A stretch of DNA of 64,000 bases from Chrysophaeum taylorii (GCA_029834535.1 JAQMWT010000330.1:186001-250000); one strand, 5' to 3'. Shown: positions 33,908-44,310, numbered from the stretch's first letter. Notes: a model not told the origin generated them from the sequence alone. Translations and numbers: made by a program.

Positions 33908-36900
33908 CTAGAAACTGCTGCACTCTATCTGCGACTCTTCCGAAACACTCACTGATGGGCCAACAGACCACTCCGCAGAGTGCTGCAGACCATTCGTCGC
34001 CTCTTGAAGCAGGTAGACAACCTCTTGTATGGATTCACAAACTCCTGGTCGGGTGCTGCGCAAAGCGATTGCCAGCGGGGTTTCGCCGTCGAGGTTACTC
34101 ATAGCCGCCGCCGCTCCATGCGACAGCAAGAGCTTGATTATTGTTGGACTGGATGCCCGTAGCTGCAACGATTCGATGTGTAGAGGGGTGTCGCCAAGAG
34201 CATTGGTCGCGTTCACGTCCGCACCATGTTTGAGCAAAAAATCAATGACAGCGACGACAACGGACGGCGCGCAGATACCCACGGCTTTGTGAAGCACGCT
34301 GTCGCGTTTTGAATCCACCGCCTGGATATCGGCGCCTAAGCGCACGAGGACGTGCAACGTGCGCATAAGTCGCCGTTCATCGGAGTGGTAATTGTAACCG
34401 CCCATGGCCCGATGGAAAGGCAGAATAGTAGCAGTAGAGCAGCGTAGAGTCCGAGCTGGAGCACCCTCGAAGCTTGCCAAGCCACAATCGGCAAGTATAG
34501 CCTCCAAGCTTGCGGCGTCACCCTCGACCGCGGCAGCAACAATACGGCTGCCAATCGACGTCGTCGATACGTGACCTGCCACTGTCGGCGCGATAGGTTG
34601 GTTCATCGCACCCGACAGCAAGTCCCATCGTGCTTGCCTCTCTCGCTCGAGCTGTAATTTGAGCTCGTGAATTTCCGAGACAGTCTGCTTATTCGCAACG
34701 TCGTCGAACGCTTGTCTGTTGTGCCCACCAGAACAGTGTTGAGATGACATCGGCGCAGTCGTCGCTTTCTTCGACTCGACGTCCTCCGTCGAGGCTGAAT
34801 GCGCTCTGTAGGCGCTGTGTTTCGTGTCGCTTTCTTGCAATGCAGCTTTCAAGAGCTCTTGCCAGTACGTGTCGCGCAACTTGATGAGCACGTTCACACG
34901 GCGCAAGTGGCGCGAGTTCGCGCGCCGCAGAGCGGCATCGAGCGCAGATGCGCTGTTCTGGTCGCGCCGCGCGAGCGCTTTGGATACCGTGCACAGTAGC
35001 TCGTCATCGCGGACTCGCAGCGCGTCCGCAATCTGGTCGAGCCGCTTCCTGGGTGAAGATGGGTTTCTCTTTGAAGCGTGAAGATTCTGTTGCTCGTGCG
35101 GTGGAGTTTGGTTGCATCCGTGGCGTCCTCTGGAGGTTGCCGCTGCGGTCGGCGCCACCGCCGTCAGCAACTTGACGCGCCTTGCGTCACAAAGCTGTTG
35201 CCAGTTTTGATGGTAGCGCCGAAACGCGCGATTGAATGTGCGCCAAACTTGCTGCACGAGACCTTTCAGCGCGCTGGCCACTGCCGAGTCTCGACGCCGC
35301 CACATTTGTTCATGCTTGTGCTCATTTTTTAGAGCAGTAATCGTGCGTTTATGTTCGAGTTTGAGCGCGTTCTCCCCTTCTGCGAGAGTCGAAGACATCG
35401 ATCGCGCATGAGTATCTTGGCAGTCAGCAATCGCCGCTGCGACTTTGTCGTCGTAAACACGACACAGCACGGCCTCGTGATCCGAAATGGCAGTTGAAAT
35501 GTCGTGCTCGCGTGCGTCGTCAAGTCGCGCTTCTTGGTCTTTGAGAGCCTTCGCGACGGTACTCGCTGTAGCGCGTTCACATTTCGCCACTGCGGCTTGG
35601 AGCAATCGCTCGTGGTCGGCCGTCAGCGTCGCTTCGCGCTTTGCTAACGCGTCTTCCAAAACTCTCTCGTGTGCCTCCCTAAGTTCGGCTTGCATTTCTT
35701 TGAGCGCCGATTTCCGGACTCTCTCATGCTCAGACATGGCAGTTGCTAGTGCACGTTCGTGTGTTTCATCAAATAACGCCTTCTGCTTCGCTGCCGATGA
35801 AGCAAGGGCAGTCTCATGCTCCGAGACGAGTGAACGGCGTTGATGCTCGAGCTGGCGCGCCATCTGCTCTTCGTGCTTCGCTGTCAATTCTCGTAGTTGA
35901 CGTGCCAGCTCCAGGGATACGTGCTCCTCGTGCTCTGACGACAAAGTTCGGTGTTGTTGCGCCAGTTTTGATTCCAGAGTAACATTGTGCTCCAACTCAA
36001 GTTGATTGCGCTGATGTGCCAGCTCTTGCGATAAGGTTTCGTGATATTGTTTGAGCTCTGTGTTCAAGCGCTCGTCGCGTTCTGACTCAAACTGCCGGCG
36101 CTGCTCCGTCAGTTCTCGTCTCAGACGCACCTCGTGCTCTGTGATGAGATATTGTTTTTGCCGATCAAGCTCGATAGTCAAGCTCCTTTCGTGTTCTGCC
36201 GTCAGCTTTAAACGTAGTTGATTCAGCTCGCGCACTAAAGTCTCTTCGTGCTCCAACGATTGCACTCGAAGCTGCCGCTCCAGTTCCTGCTTTAGGTGCT
36301 CTTGCTCACTCAATAGTGCTTTGCGTTGCTGCTCTAGCTCGCCTCTCATGCATTCACTTCGCATGGAGTCTAGAGATTGGCGTTGCTCGTCCAGCTCTCG
36401 TGCCACTTGGGCGCGGTGCTCGAAATTGAGTGCTCGAAGCTGCTCGTCGAGTGCACGAGTAAGTTCCTGCTCGTGCTCCGTCGCGAGCGTTTTACGCAGT
36501 GTCTCCAACTCACGGGTCACGTTACTTTCGTGTTCTGCCGTGAGCCTTCGGCAGTACTGATTTAGCGCCTGCGCCACGTGCTCGGTTTGATCTTGTAGCA
36601 GCTGTTGACGTTGCTCATCCAGTGCACGAGCCAGTAATTTGTCTTGATCTGAGGCAAGGGCCTGACGTTGCCTCTCCAATTCCCGAGCCAAGTTGCAATC
36701 GAAATCTACACTGAGCTCCTGGCTCCGTTCCTCGAGCTTCACAGCAAGCTTCTGTTCGAAGGTTTCCGTTAGGTGAGTGCGTTGCTGGTCCATCTCACGC
36801 GCTAAGTGCTCTGAGTGACCTGTGGCAAGCGCTTGGTGTTGTTCGCTAAGTGCGAGATCCAAGCGCTCCTCGTACTCTGCAACAAGATTTTCGCGCAGGG

Positions 36901-39900
36901 CGTCCAATTTCTGGGCCGCGTTGCTATTGTGCTCAACTGTCAGCTCGCAGCACTTCTGATTTAACGCCTCACTTTGCTCTTCCAGCAGCTGTTGACGTTG
37001 CTTGTCAAGTGCGCGCGCCAATTCTTTGTCGTGTTCTGACAAGAGGGTCTGACGTTGCATCTCCAAGTCGTGAGTCAAGGTGCGCTCAAAATCAACAGTA
37101 AGTTCCTGGTGTTGTTCCTCGAGCTTGACAACCAACGTGTGTTCGTGAATTTCCGTTAGCTGCTTACGTAGCTGGTCCATCTCATGCGCCATTTGTCCAG
37201 AGTGCTCTGAGGAGAGCGTTCGGCGTTGTTGATCCAGTGCGAGAGCTAAGCGCTCCTGGTGCTCTGTTACGAGCTCTTGGCGTAGTGTGTCAAGTTTCTG
37301 TGCCTCGCTACTATCGTATTCGGCCGTCAGCGCGCGACAATGCTGTTTTAGCGACTCGTTTTGCTCTACAAGCAGCTGATGGCGTTGCTTTTCAAGTGAG
37401 GCTGCCAACGTCTCGCGATGCTCTGACACGAGCATCTGGCGTTGCTTGTCTAACTCCCGACCCATGTTGCGATCGAAGTCCGCATTGAGCTTTCGGCACT
37501 GCTGCTCGAGCTCCAAAGCCAGCCTCTTTTCATGCATCTCCAACAGCTGGGTGCGTTGCTCACCCATCTCATGCGCCAACTGTTCAGAGTTCTCTGAGGC
37601 GAGCGTTCGGCGTTGTTGATCCAGCGCGAGAGCTAAGCGCTCCTGGTGCTCTGTTACGAGCTCTTGGCGTAGTGTGTCAAGTTTCTGTGCCTCGCTACTA
37701 TCGTGTTCGGCCGTCAGCTCGCGACAACGCTGTTTTAGCGACTCGTTTTGCTCTACAAGCAGCTGATGGCGTTGCTTTTCAAGTGAGGCTGCCAACGTCT
37801 CGCGATGCTCTGACACGAGCATCTGGCGTTGCTCGTCTAACTCGCGACCCATGTTGCGATCGAAGTCCGCGTTGAGCTTTCGGCACTGCTTCTCGAGCTC
37901 CAAAGCCAGCCTCTTTTCGTGCATCTCCAACAGCTGGGTGCGTTGCTCACCCATCTCACGCCCCAATTGTTCAGAGTGCTCTGAGGCAAGCGTTCGGCGT
38001 TGTTCATCCAGCGCAAGAAACAAGCGCTCCTGGTGCTCTGTCACGAGTTTTTGGCGCAAAGTTTCCAATTCCTCGGCCGCATTGTTATCGTGTTCGGCCG
38101 CCAGCTCACGACGATGCTGATTTAGCGCCTCGTTTTGCTTTTCCAGCAGCTCTTGACGTTGCTCGTCCAGAGCCCGTGCCAACGTTGTGTTATGTTCTGA
38201 AACGAGTGCCTGAAGTTGCGTCTCCAACTCGCGAGTCAATTTGCACTCGAAATCAACAGCGAGTTCCTGCTGTCGTTCCTCAAGCTTGACTACCAACGTC
38301 TGTTCGTGAAATTCTGCAAGCTGCATACGAAGCTGGTCCATCTCATGCGCCAAGCGTACGGAGTGCTCAGAGGCTAGCGATCGGCGCTGTTCGTCCAGTA
38401 CGAGATTCAGGCGCTCTTGGTGCTCGGTCAAGAGTGTTTGACGCAGTGCGTCCAACTCCTGGCCCAACATGCATTTATGCTTTGCGGCTAGATCAACAGA
38501 GTGCTGATTCATCGTCTCCGTTTGCTCTTCCAGCAGCTGTTGACGTTGCTCGTCAAGTGCGAATGTCAGTGCAGCACTATGCTCCGATGCCAGCGTCTGA
38601 CGTTGCCGGTCCAACTCGCGAGCCAAGTTGCGATCAAAATCCGCAGTGAGTTTGTAGCGCAAATCGTCAAGCATGGCAACCAACTTCTTCTCGTGGAATT
38701 CCGTAAGGTGGATGCGCTGATGGTTCATCTCACGCACCAGGTGCTCGGAGTGTTCAGAGGCTAGCGATTGGCGTTGCTCGTCCAGAGCGAGAGCCAAGGA
38801 CTCCTGGTGCTCTGTCACGAGCGCTTCGCGGTATTTGTGGAGCTCGTCCGCCAAGCGTTCTTCGTTCTCTACCGAAAGCGCAGCCTGGCGGTCCGAGATG
38901 GCTGCCATTGTGCGAGCTTCGTGAACTGCTGTCAACGCATCGTGTTGCTCGGATAATGCGCGCGCCAATGCTTCGTCGTGGGCTGTCGAGAGCACCATGC
39001 GAAGGTCGGCAAGATTGCGTGCTCCCTCATCGTTGAATTTCTTTTTAATCTCCACCTCGCGCTTAGTGACGGCGGCATGAAAGGCATCGTCAAACTCTCG
39101 CCTGAGCTTGGTTTCTTTTGCGGCCAAGGAACTCTCGACCTCGCGCTTGTGGTGCTCCGTCCATGATGCATCGCGCTCCTCGATTGCTGTCGCCAAAATT
39201 TGCTCGTAGGCCTGCAGGACGATAATCTTTTGCTTCTCGGTGGCGCCTGCGAGGTCTTCGGCGTGTGTTGCTTGTTGCGCGGCGAGTGCGGCATCCAATT
39301 TTAAGTGACATCGATCCGTAGTTGCTGCTTCGCACTCGGCAAGAGCAACACCAAGAGCCTGTTCGTGCTTTCGGACAAGGGAGGTTTCGCAATCCTCGAT
39401 AGCCGCTGCAATCTTTAGCGCATGCGCTTCCGCCATCGATGTCTTCTGGGTCGCGAGTGCTGCGGTCAAGTTCCCTTCATGCATAGCTTGAAGTTCCTTC
39501 TCTCGCGCCTGGACGGCGACCTCAAGTGCCTTGGCGTGTGCTGCCGCCGCCCGCGTACGTTCGCCTTCAACCGCATCATTCAGCGCGCGCTTGTGCTCAT
39601 CGTCCCTCTCGTGAAGAGCAGTCATCAGCGCCCGCGTGTGTCTAGAAGTCAGCGATTCTTCCTGATGCCGCAGCGCAGCATTGAGTGTATCATCGTGTTT
39701 GGCTTGAAGGTTGGCCTTGGCAGCAGCGTGGCTCGCTTCGAGGGCGGTCGTCGCGGCTTCGCTCGCAGCCATCGCTGCGTTGTGTTCCTCGCTTCTTGCT
39801 CGAAGAGCCGACTCGAGGGCGTCGGCAAGTTCGCGGTCCTTGTCCTTTGCCAGCTTATCGATATCAAAATGCCGCTGGTAGCGTTCGTGCTCGAGGCTCT

Positions 39901-42900
39901 GAACAGCTTCAGCAGTGCGCGCTTGGGCTTCGCGGAGCTCGACGTTGAGCCTCTTTTCCTCTGTCTCCAGCCTATGGCGCGCCTCAGCGGCATGCGCTTG
40001 GGCTTTGCTTAGCTCGGTGTTGAGCCTCGTCTCCTCTGTCTGCAGCCTCTGGTGCGCCTCTGCGGCTCGAGCGTGGGCTTGGCCGAGCTCGGCATTAAGT
40101 CTCGCACCCTCCATCTCGAGCCTTTGGCGTGCCTCGGTGGCATCGGCGCGGGCGCGATCGAGGTGATCTCGGAGCTCGTTGGTCGCCAACTCATGGTCTG
40201 AGAGCGTCCGAGCGTGCTCGACGCGGAGCGCCGCCTCGGCCGAGCGCAGAAGCTCCTCTCGTTGTTTCGCCTTCTCTGCGGCCTGGCGTGCTTCATCGAC
40301 AAGGCGCTCGTGGTGCGGCACTTCGATTTCCTCTTCCGGCGGCGGAGGTGCTGTCGCAGCGTCGCGCGTCTCGGTCTTACGAAGCCCAGCGCTTCGCAGC
40401 TCGCCAGCGGCCCTCGCGGCGACGGCAAGCGCGCGGTCGCGATCGGCGTCGCGTTCGCGCGTCGTCTCATGCCAGGTCTCGATCTGCCGCAGCACCGATT
40501 TGGCCGTGGCGGCGGCGTCGTTGGCCATCCGCGCCTCCCAACGCCGCGCCGCAGCGTCGAGGTCTGCGCGCCCCCGTTGACGTTCGGCGGCGACGAGACG
40601 CGCGGACCTGTTGTGGCGCGCCTCGCGGTGCCAGGCCGTCCACACCGCGCGCATCGTTGAGCCCCTGGAACGCGCCAATGCAGCGGCCACGGCACGCCGG
40701 CGGGCGGTGGCACGGCGCCATCGCGTCCAGGCCGTGCGTTGGAATGACACGCCGCGCTGCCGAGAGAGCACGGCCAGACGCCGGGCGCCGGTCCGTCCAA
40801 GTGCAATCGTCGCCGCCGCGCGTCCTGCAGCGAGCGCCGCGCCGGCAGCTGCGTCTCGGTGGAGCGTCGCCTCGAGGCGGTCCTGCTTGCGGGCCTCGAT
40901 CTCGGCCGCGTGGCGCTCAGCGAGTTCCTCCATGAGTCCCATGGCGGCCTTAAGGCGGTCGTCGTCTCTGGGCTTGGCCTCGGCCTGGCGGGCGCGCGCG
41001 TCGGCGGCACGCGCGGCGGCGCGAACGGCTTCGTGCGGCGCACGCTCGAGCGCGTCGCGCTTCTGCTTGTCCAATTTGGAGAGCGCCGCGTCGCGGTAGG
41101 CTTGGAGCTCGTCGGCGAGCGTCTTGAGCTTGGCGTGCCAAATCCCGCGCTTCTCCATCTTGTTCCCGTGGGCACGCAGCGCGTCACGCACGGCGTCGTG
41201 CGGCGCACACGCGAGCGTGTTTTGAATGTGGTCGTCGAGCGTCGCGAGAGCCACTTCCCGGTACGCTCGAAGCTCGAATTTGAGGGCGTCGAGGCACTTA
41301 GCATTGCGCTGTGGTGTTGCTGCTGCTGCTGCTGCTGCTATGTTGCTGTTGGTACGCAGCGCTTCACGGATGGCGTCGTGTGGCTTACTTTGGATCGAGC
41401 TTCGCAGGCGGTCGTCGAGTGTAGCGAGCGCGGCTTCACGGTAGGCCTGGATTTCCCCCGTGAGCGACTCAACCTTGGCGCGCTGTGCCGCCTTGCTGTC
41501 GTTGGCGCGCAGCGCGTTGCGCACGTCGTCGTGCGTCGCGCGCTCGAGCTCGTCGCGTACAACACCTCGGTTGTTGTTGTTGTTGTGGTCGTCGAGCGCA
41601 GCGAGAACCACCTCGCGGTAGGCCTCGAGCTCCTCCGTGAGCGATCTAGCGCGGTGCGCCGCCTCGGTCTCGCTGGTGCGCAGCGCGTCGCGCACGTCGT
41701 CGTGCGGCGCATTTTCGAGGTTTTTGCGCGCGCTGTCGTCGAGCGCGGCGAGCGCGAGCTCGCGGTACTTCCCGAGCTCCCGCTCGAGCGACGCGATTCG
41801 TTCCGTTCGCCGCGCCAGCTTGGTCGTGGCGATAACGCGCAACGCGTCGCGCACAACGTCGTGCGGCGCGAGCGGGGTAAGGAGATCGCCGTCGTCGAGC
41901 ACGCCGAGCGCGATTTCGCGGTAGGCGTCGAGGTCGGCTACGTGCGTCTCGAGCTTGGCGTCGAAGGCGTCGCGCTGCGCTTTGAGCTCCCTTTGGAGCG
42001 CGACCGCCTGGCGCTGCCAGGCCTCCAGTACGCGCTGCATGTCCTCGACCTCCGCACGCGTGGCACCAGCTTCGACGGCGGCCTTGAGGGTCGCGATCTC
42101 GTGCTGCTGTTTGGTGCAGGTCTCCCGGTATTCGCTCAAGCGGTGGTGCAATCGGTGCTCGAGGCGCGCGAACTCGTCCTGCTGCCTGGCGAGCTTGCCC
42201 TGGTGGTCGTACAAGACGCCCGAGAGGTTTGCCTCGAGCTGTGCCTTTTCGTCGCGGTTGGCCGCTTCGAGTGCGGCGAGCTTTTTGCGAAGCGCGGAAT
42301 TTTCGTCGGCGGTGACGACGCGCTGCTTGCACAAGTCGTCGAACTCCTTCTCGCGTTCGACGAGGCGCGCGTGCAAGCCCTGGATCTCGGCGCTGACCTT
42401 GGTGAGGTCGGCGTCGTCGACGTTGACGACGGTGTGGTTCTTAATCTTGCGAGCTCGCGACGCGTACATCAAACTCACCAAACTCTGGCGCTTGTAGGCC
42501 GCGTCGGCTCGCAGCGCGGTGATCATGAGCGTCTTGGAATTGCCGCCGAGCGAGTCCTTGAGGAGGTGGGTAAGTTTGCTGTTGCGGTAGGGGGGGATCC
42601 TCCGCTCCGACGATGACGTGGTGGTGCTGCTGCTGAGGGCGGCCAGCACGTCACCCAAAAGCGCGAGGCTGCGGTTTATGTTCTGGGCCTCGACGAGCGT
42701 CTCGCCCTCCGCGCCGCTCAACCTCACGCGTTCCGAGCCGGCGAGGTCGACCAAGTTGAGCTTTCCGGTCGTGGCGACCTCGGAATCGCGCGACTGGACG
42801 TGCAAGGTCAGGATCGCATGGCTCCTCGAGGAGTGATCGTTGCATTTGGTGGCGGCGGTCGCGCGCGCGCGGTCGCCGACGTTGACCAAATCTCGGACGT

Positions 42901-43417
42901 CGCTTTCGGTCCGGACGGCGATCTTCAAGTTGTCGGGTCCGGCGAGAAAGACCCCCGAGGCCGTGTCGCGGATCTCGATCTTCTTCGAGGATTCCCCGAG
43001 GAGGTTGCGGAAGGTGTTGTTGTAGAGCTCGACGTAGGACACGTGGACGAGGAACATGGCGTCGCGACTCTTCGCCTGACGCTCGATCTCCGCGAAGAGG
43101 TCCCTCACGGCGCGCGGCGTGATCCCCGGGGCCGTCGCCGAGCCCATCATCGTGTAGCTCTTGCCGCTCCCCGTATGTCCGTAGGCGAAGATGGTCGCGT
43201 TGTAACCCCTGGTACACGAGACGACGAGGGGCCTGGCCCACTCGTAGACCTCCGGCTGCGTCGCCGAAGGCCCTAGCACGCGGTCGACGTGAAAAAGTTT
43301 GCGCTTCTTCGCATCGACAACCTCCACGGTCTTTTCCCCCCGCGAAAACAAGCACGCCTCGGCCTCGGCGTCGGGTGGCTCGGGCCGAATCCGCGCGATG
43401 ACCTTGACGTGCTCCAT
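33908..43417 (-). CDS. Giant kinesin with repetitive coiled-coil tail and C-terminal ankyrin repeats
   Basis: A single 3169-residue frame. The motor domain (about 1-330) is complete: P-loop GHTGSGKS (80-87), switch I NDHSSRSH (193-200), switch II LVDLAGSE (222-229) and YRNSKLTHLLKDSLGG (277-292). An N-terminal motor predicts plus-end microtubule movement. The tail from 340 to about 2950 is Glu/Lys/Leu/Gln-rich coiled coil. A Trp/Arg block at about 870-945 (TAWTRWRRATARRR, RAVWTAWHREARHNR) resembles Sfi1/centrin-binding repeats. About residues 1500-2200 are 129-residue tandem repeats. Ankyrin-like repeats follow at about 2955-3150 (LVRLGADIQAVDSKRDSVLH; LLKHGADVNATNALGDTPLH). The size and architecture are unusual. 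A long-range spacer, flagellar or basal-body role is speculation. No introns are seen in 9.5 kb. Confidence 0.9.
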   Translation of the reverse strand: MEHVKVIARIRPEPPDAEAEACLFSRGEKTVEVVDAKKRKLFHVDRVLGPSATQPEVYEWARPLVVSCTRGYNATIFAYGHTGSGKSYTMMGSATAPGITPRAVRDLFAEIERQAKSRDAMFLVHVSYVELYNNTFRNLLGESSKKIEIRDTASGVFLAGPDNLKIAVRTESDVRDLVNVGDRARATAATKCNDHSSRSHAILTLHVQSRDSEVATTGKLNLVDLAGSERVRLSGAEGETLVEAQNINRSLALLGDVLAALSSSTTTSSSERRIPPYRNSKLTHLLKDSLGGNSKTLMITALRADAAYKRQSLVSLMYASRARKIKNHTVVNVDDADLTKVSAEIQGLHARLVEREKEFDDLCKQRVVTADENSALRKKLAALEAANRDEKAQLEANLSGVLYDHQGKLARQQDEFARLEHRLHHRLSEYRETCTKQQHEIATLKAAVEAGATRAEVEDMQRVLEAWQRQAVALQRELKAQRDAFDAKLETHVADLDAYREIALGVLDDGDLLTPLAPHDVVRDALRVIATTKLARRTERIASLERELGKYRELALAALDDSARKNLENAPHDDVRDALRTSETEAAHRARSLTEELEAYREVVLAALDDHNNNNNRGVVRDELERATHDDVRNALRANDSKAAQRAKVESLTGEIQAYREAALATLDDRLRSSIQSKPHDAIREALRTNSNIAAAAAAATPQRNAKCLDALKFELRAYREVALATLDDHIQNTLACAPHDAVRDALRAHGNKMEKRGIWHAKLKTLADELQAYRDAALSKLDKQKRDALERAPHEAVRAAARAADARARQAEAKPRDDDRLKAAMGLMEELAERHAAEIEARKQDRLEATLHRDAAAGAALAAGRAAATIALGRTGARRLAVLSRQRGVSFQRTAWTRWRRATARRRAVAAALARSRGSTMRAVWTAWHREARHNRSARLVAAERQRGRADLDAAARRWEARMANDAAATAKSVLRQIETWHETTRERDADRDRALAVAARAAGELRSAGLRKTETRDAATAPPPPEEEIEVPHHERLVDEARQAAEKAKQREELLRSAEAALRVEHARTLSDHELATNELRDHLDRARADATEARQRLEMEGARLNAELGQAHARAAEAHQRLQTEETRLNTELSKAQAHAAEARHRLETEEKRLNVELREAQARTAEAVQSLEHERYQRHFDIDKLAKDKDRELADALESALRARSEEHNAAMAASEAATTALEASHAAAKANLQAKHDDTLNAALRHQEESLTSRHTRALMTALHERDDEHKRALNDAVEGERTRAAAAHAKALEVAVQAREKELQAMHEGNLTAALATQKTSMAEAHALKIAAAIEDCETSLVRKHEQALGVALAECEAATTDRCHLKLDAALAAQQATHAEDLAGATEKQKIIVLQAYEQILATAIEERDASWTEHHKREVESSLAAKETKLRREFDDAFHAAVTKREVEIKKKFNDEGARNLADLRMVLSTAHDEALARALSEQHDALTAVHEARTMAAISDRQAALSVENEERLADELHKYREALVTEHQESLALALDEQRQSLASEHSEHLVREMNHQRIHLTEFHEKKLVAMLDDLRYKLTADFDRNLARELDRQRQTLASEHSAALTFALDEQRQQLLEEQTETMNQHSVDLAAKHKCMLGQELDALRQTLLTEHQERLNLVLDEQRRSLASEHSVRLAHEMDQLRMQLAEFHEQTLVVKLEERQQELAVDFECKLTRELETQLQALVSEHNTTLARALDEQRQELLEKQNEALNQHRRELAAEHDNNAAEELETLRQKLVTEHQERLFLALDEQRRTLASEHSEQLGREMGEQRTQLLEMHEKRLALELEKQCRKLNADFDRNMGRELDEQRQMLVSEHRETLAASLEKQRHQLLVEQNESLKQRCRELTAEHDSSEAQKLDTLRQELVTEHQERLALALDQQRRTLASENSEQLAHEMGEQRTQLLEMHEKRLALELEQQCRKLNADFDRNMGRELDKQRQMLVSEHRETLAASLEKQRHQLLVEQNESLKQHCRALTAEYDSSEAQKLDTLRQELVTEHQERLALALDQQRRTLSSEHSGQMAHEMDQLRKQLTEIHEHTLVVKLEEQHQELTVDFERTLTHDLEMQRQTLLSEHDKELARALDKQRQQLLEEQSEALNQKCCELTVEHNSNAAQKLDALRENLVAEYEERLDLALSEQHQALATGHSEHLAREMDQQRTHLTETFEQKLAVKLEERSQELSVDFDCNLARELERQRQALASDQDKLLARALDEQRQQLLQDQTEHVAQALNQYCRRLTAEHESNVTRELETLRKTLATEHEQELTRALDEQLRALNFEHRAQVARELDEQRQSLDSMRSECMRGELEQQRKALLSEQEHLKQELERQLRVQSLEHEETLVRELNQLRLKLTAEHERSLTIELDRQKQYLITEHEVRLRRELTEQRRQFESERDERLNTELKQYHETLSQELAHQRNQLELEHNVTLESKLAQQHRTLSSEHEEHVSLELARQLRELTAKHEEQMARQLEHQRRSLVSEHETALASSAAKQKALFDETHERALATAMSEHERVRKSALKEMQAELREAHERVLEDALAKREATLTADHERLLQAAVAKCERATASTVAKALKDQEARLDDAREHDISTAISDHEAVLCRVYDDKVAAAIADCQDTHARSMSSTLAEGENALKLEHKRTITALKNEHKHEQMWRRRDSAVASALKGLVQQVWRTFNRAFRRYHQNWQQLCDARRVKLLTAVAPTAAATSRGRHGCNQTPPHEQQNLHASKRNPSSPRKRLDQIADALRVRDDELLCTVSKALARRDQNSASALDAALRRANSRHLRRVNVLIKLRDTYWQELLKAALQESDTKHSAYRAHSASTEDVESKKATTAPMSSQHCSGGHNRQAFDDVANKQTVSEIHELKLQLERERQARWDLLSGAMNQPIAPTVAGHVSTTSIGSRIVAAAVEGDAASLEAILADCGLASFEGAPARTLRCSTATILPFHRAMGGYNYHSDERRLMRTLHVLVRLGADIQAVDSKRDSVLHKAVGICAPSVVVAVIDFLLKHGADVNATNALGDTPLHIESLQLRASSPTIIKLLLSHGAAAAMSNLDGETPLAIALRSTRPGVCESIQEVVYLLQEATNGLQHSAEWSVGPSVSVSEESQIECSSF
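36851..38950 (-). repeat. 387-bp in-frame tandem repeats in the kinesin tail
   Basis: The word around CCAG-TGCGAG-x-x-x-x-AAGCGCTCCTGGTGCTC recurs with an exact 387-bp period. Landmarks lie at 36847, 37234, 37621, 38008, 38395 and 38782. The unit encodes 129 residues of coiled coil, including DTLRQELVTEHQER, LDQQRRTLAS and KRLALELEQQC. The copies at about 37234-38008 are nearly identical, so that expansion is recent; outer copies are more diverged. 387 is divisible by three, so each step keeps the frame. Confidence 0.9.
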
Positions 43418-43491
43418 AATTCAAACTCTAACGTCCCGACGAGAGGGTAAGTTTTCTTCTTCCTATTCTCCTTCTCGTTGCCGTTCAAGGC
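43418..43491. promoter_or_regulatory. 74-bp divergent intergenic region (kinesin / Mpv17)
   Basis: The start codons of two oppositely oriented genes are only 74 bp apart. Any core promoters and 5' UTRs must overlap here or extend into coding sequence. A bidirectional promoter is inferred; no TATA box is evident. Confidence 0.5.
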
Positions 43492-44310
43492 ATGACTGAC
43501 GTGGGGATGCTCGTCCGCGCGGCGGCCTTGATGGTCGTCGGCACGGCCTTCACCACCACGACGACGACCACGAGTCTCCCTCGTGCGCTGCCGCCTCGAC
43601 ATCGCCTTGATCTGAGGAGAAAAAGCAGTAGCACGGATAATATTATTATCCAGGCCTCGCCGGCAACGACGTCTGATGAGATGGTGCACCCGGTTGTTGT
43701 TGTCGCGGCGCCGCCTATCCTCGCCAACGTGTCGCTCGAGGTCGCCGCCGCTCGGAAAGAAGAGAGCTTAATTGACCGGTACCCTCTGTTGGCCAAGTCG
43801 GCGTCGATGGGGGTGACTTACGGTCTCGCCGACGTCGCGGCGCAGTTGTTCTCGTGGCTCGCCGCGGGCGAGGTCATCCCGCTCGCGCAGCGACTGCGAC
43901 GATCCGTGTCGCTGATGTTCGTTGGGTGCTTTGCCGTGGGGCCGTTGCTGGCAATCTGGTTCGACCTCCTCGAGTTTCTCGTGCCGGGTCGAAAGCCGAG
44001 GGCGATCGCGACCCGGACCGCGCTGGACCAGATCGTCCAGGTGCCCATCATGATCTGCATTATCTTTTCTCTCTCGGCCCTCGCCGAGGGCCACACCTTA
44101 GCCTTTTGCCTCCACAAGTGTCAGGAGAAGCTGGTCCCGACGTGGCGAGACTGCGTCGGGATATGGACGCCGGCCCAGCTCATAAACCAGGGGTTCGTGC
44201 CCCTCAAGTACCGCGTCCTCTTCCAGGCCGTCATCTCCTTTTTCTGGGACACCTACCTCTCGATCGTCGCACACTCGGTCACCCCCCCCCTCGTCGTCGT
44301 CGCCTCGTAA
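43492..44310 (+). CDS. Mpv17/PMP22-family membrane protein
   Basis: A 272-residue protein. The C-terminal half matches the Mpv17/PMP22 family: RYPLLAKSASMGVTYGLADV, then GPLLAIWFDLLE, VPTWRDCVGIWTPAQLINQG (the W-x-x-W/T-P-x-Q-x-x-N signature), FVPLKYRVLFQAVISFFWDT and YLS. Four membrane spans are expected. Family members sit in peroxisomal, mitochondrial or plastid inner membranes and act as channels or in nucleotide homeostasis. The N-terminus (MLVRAAALMVVGTAFTTTT) is a signal-like hydrophobic segment with an A-F junction and then a Thr/Arg-rich stretch, so plastid targeting is possible, though less clear than in the CPBP gene. Confidence 0.85.
   Translation: MTDVGMLVRAAALMVVGTAFTTTTTTTSLPRALPPRHRLDLRRKSSSTDNIIIQASPATTSDEMVHPVVVVAAPPILANVSLEVAAARKEESLIDRYPLLAKSASMGVTYGLADVAAQLFSWLAAGEVIPLAQRLRRSVSLMFVGCFAVGPLLAIWFDLLEFLVPGRKPRAIATRTALDQIVQVPIMICIIFSLSALAEGHTLAFCLHKCQEKLVPTWRDCVGIWTPAQLINQGFVPLKYRVLFQAVISFFWDTYLSIVAHSVTPPLVVVAS

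Noticed and set aside
40859-42616. 585-codon plus-strand frame within the kinesin gene
   Set aside because: Antisense shadow of the coiled-coil and motor coding sequence; the kinesin motor motifs lie on the minus strand.
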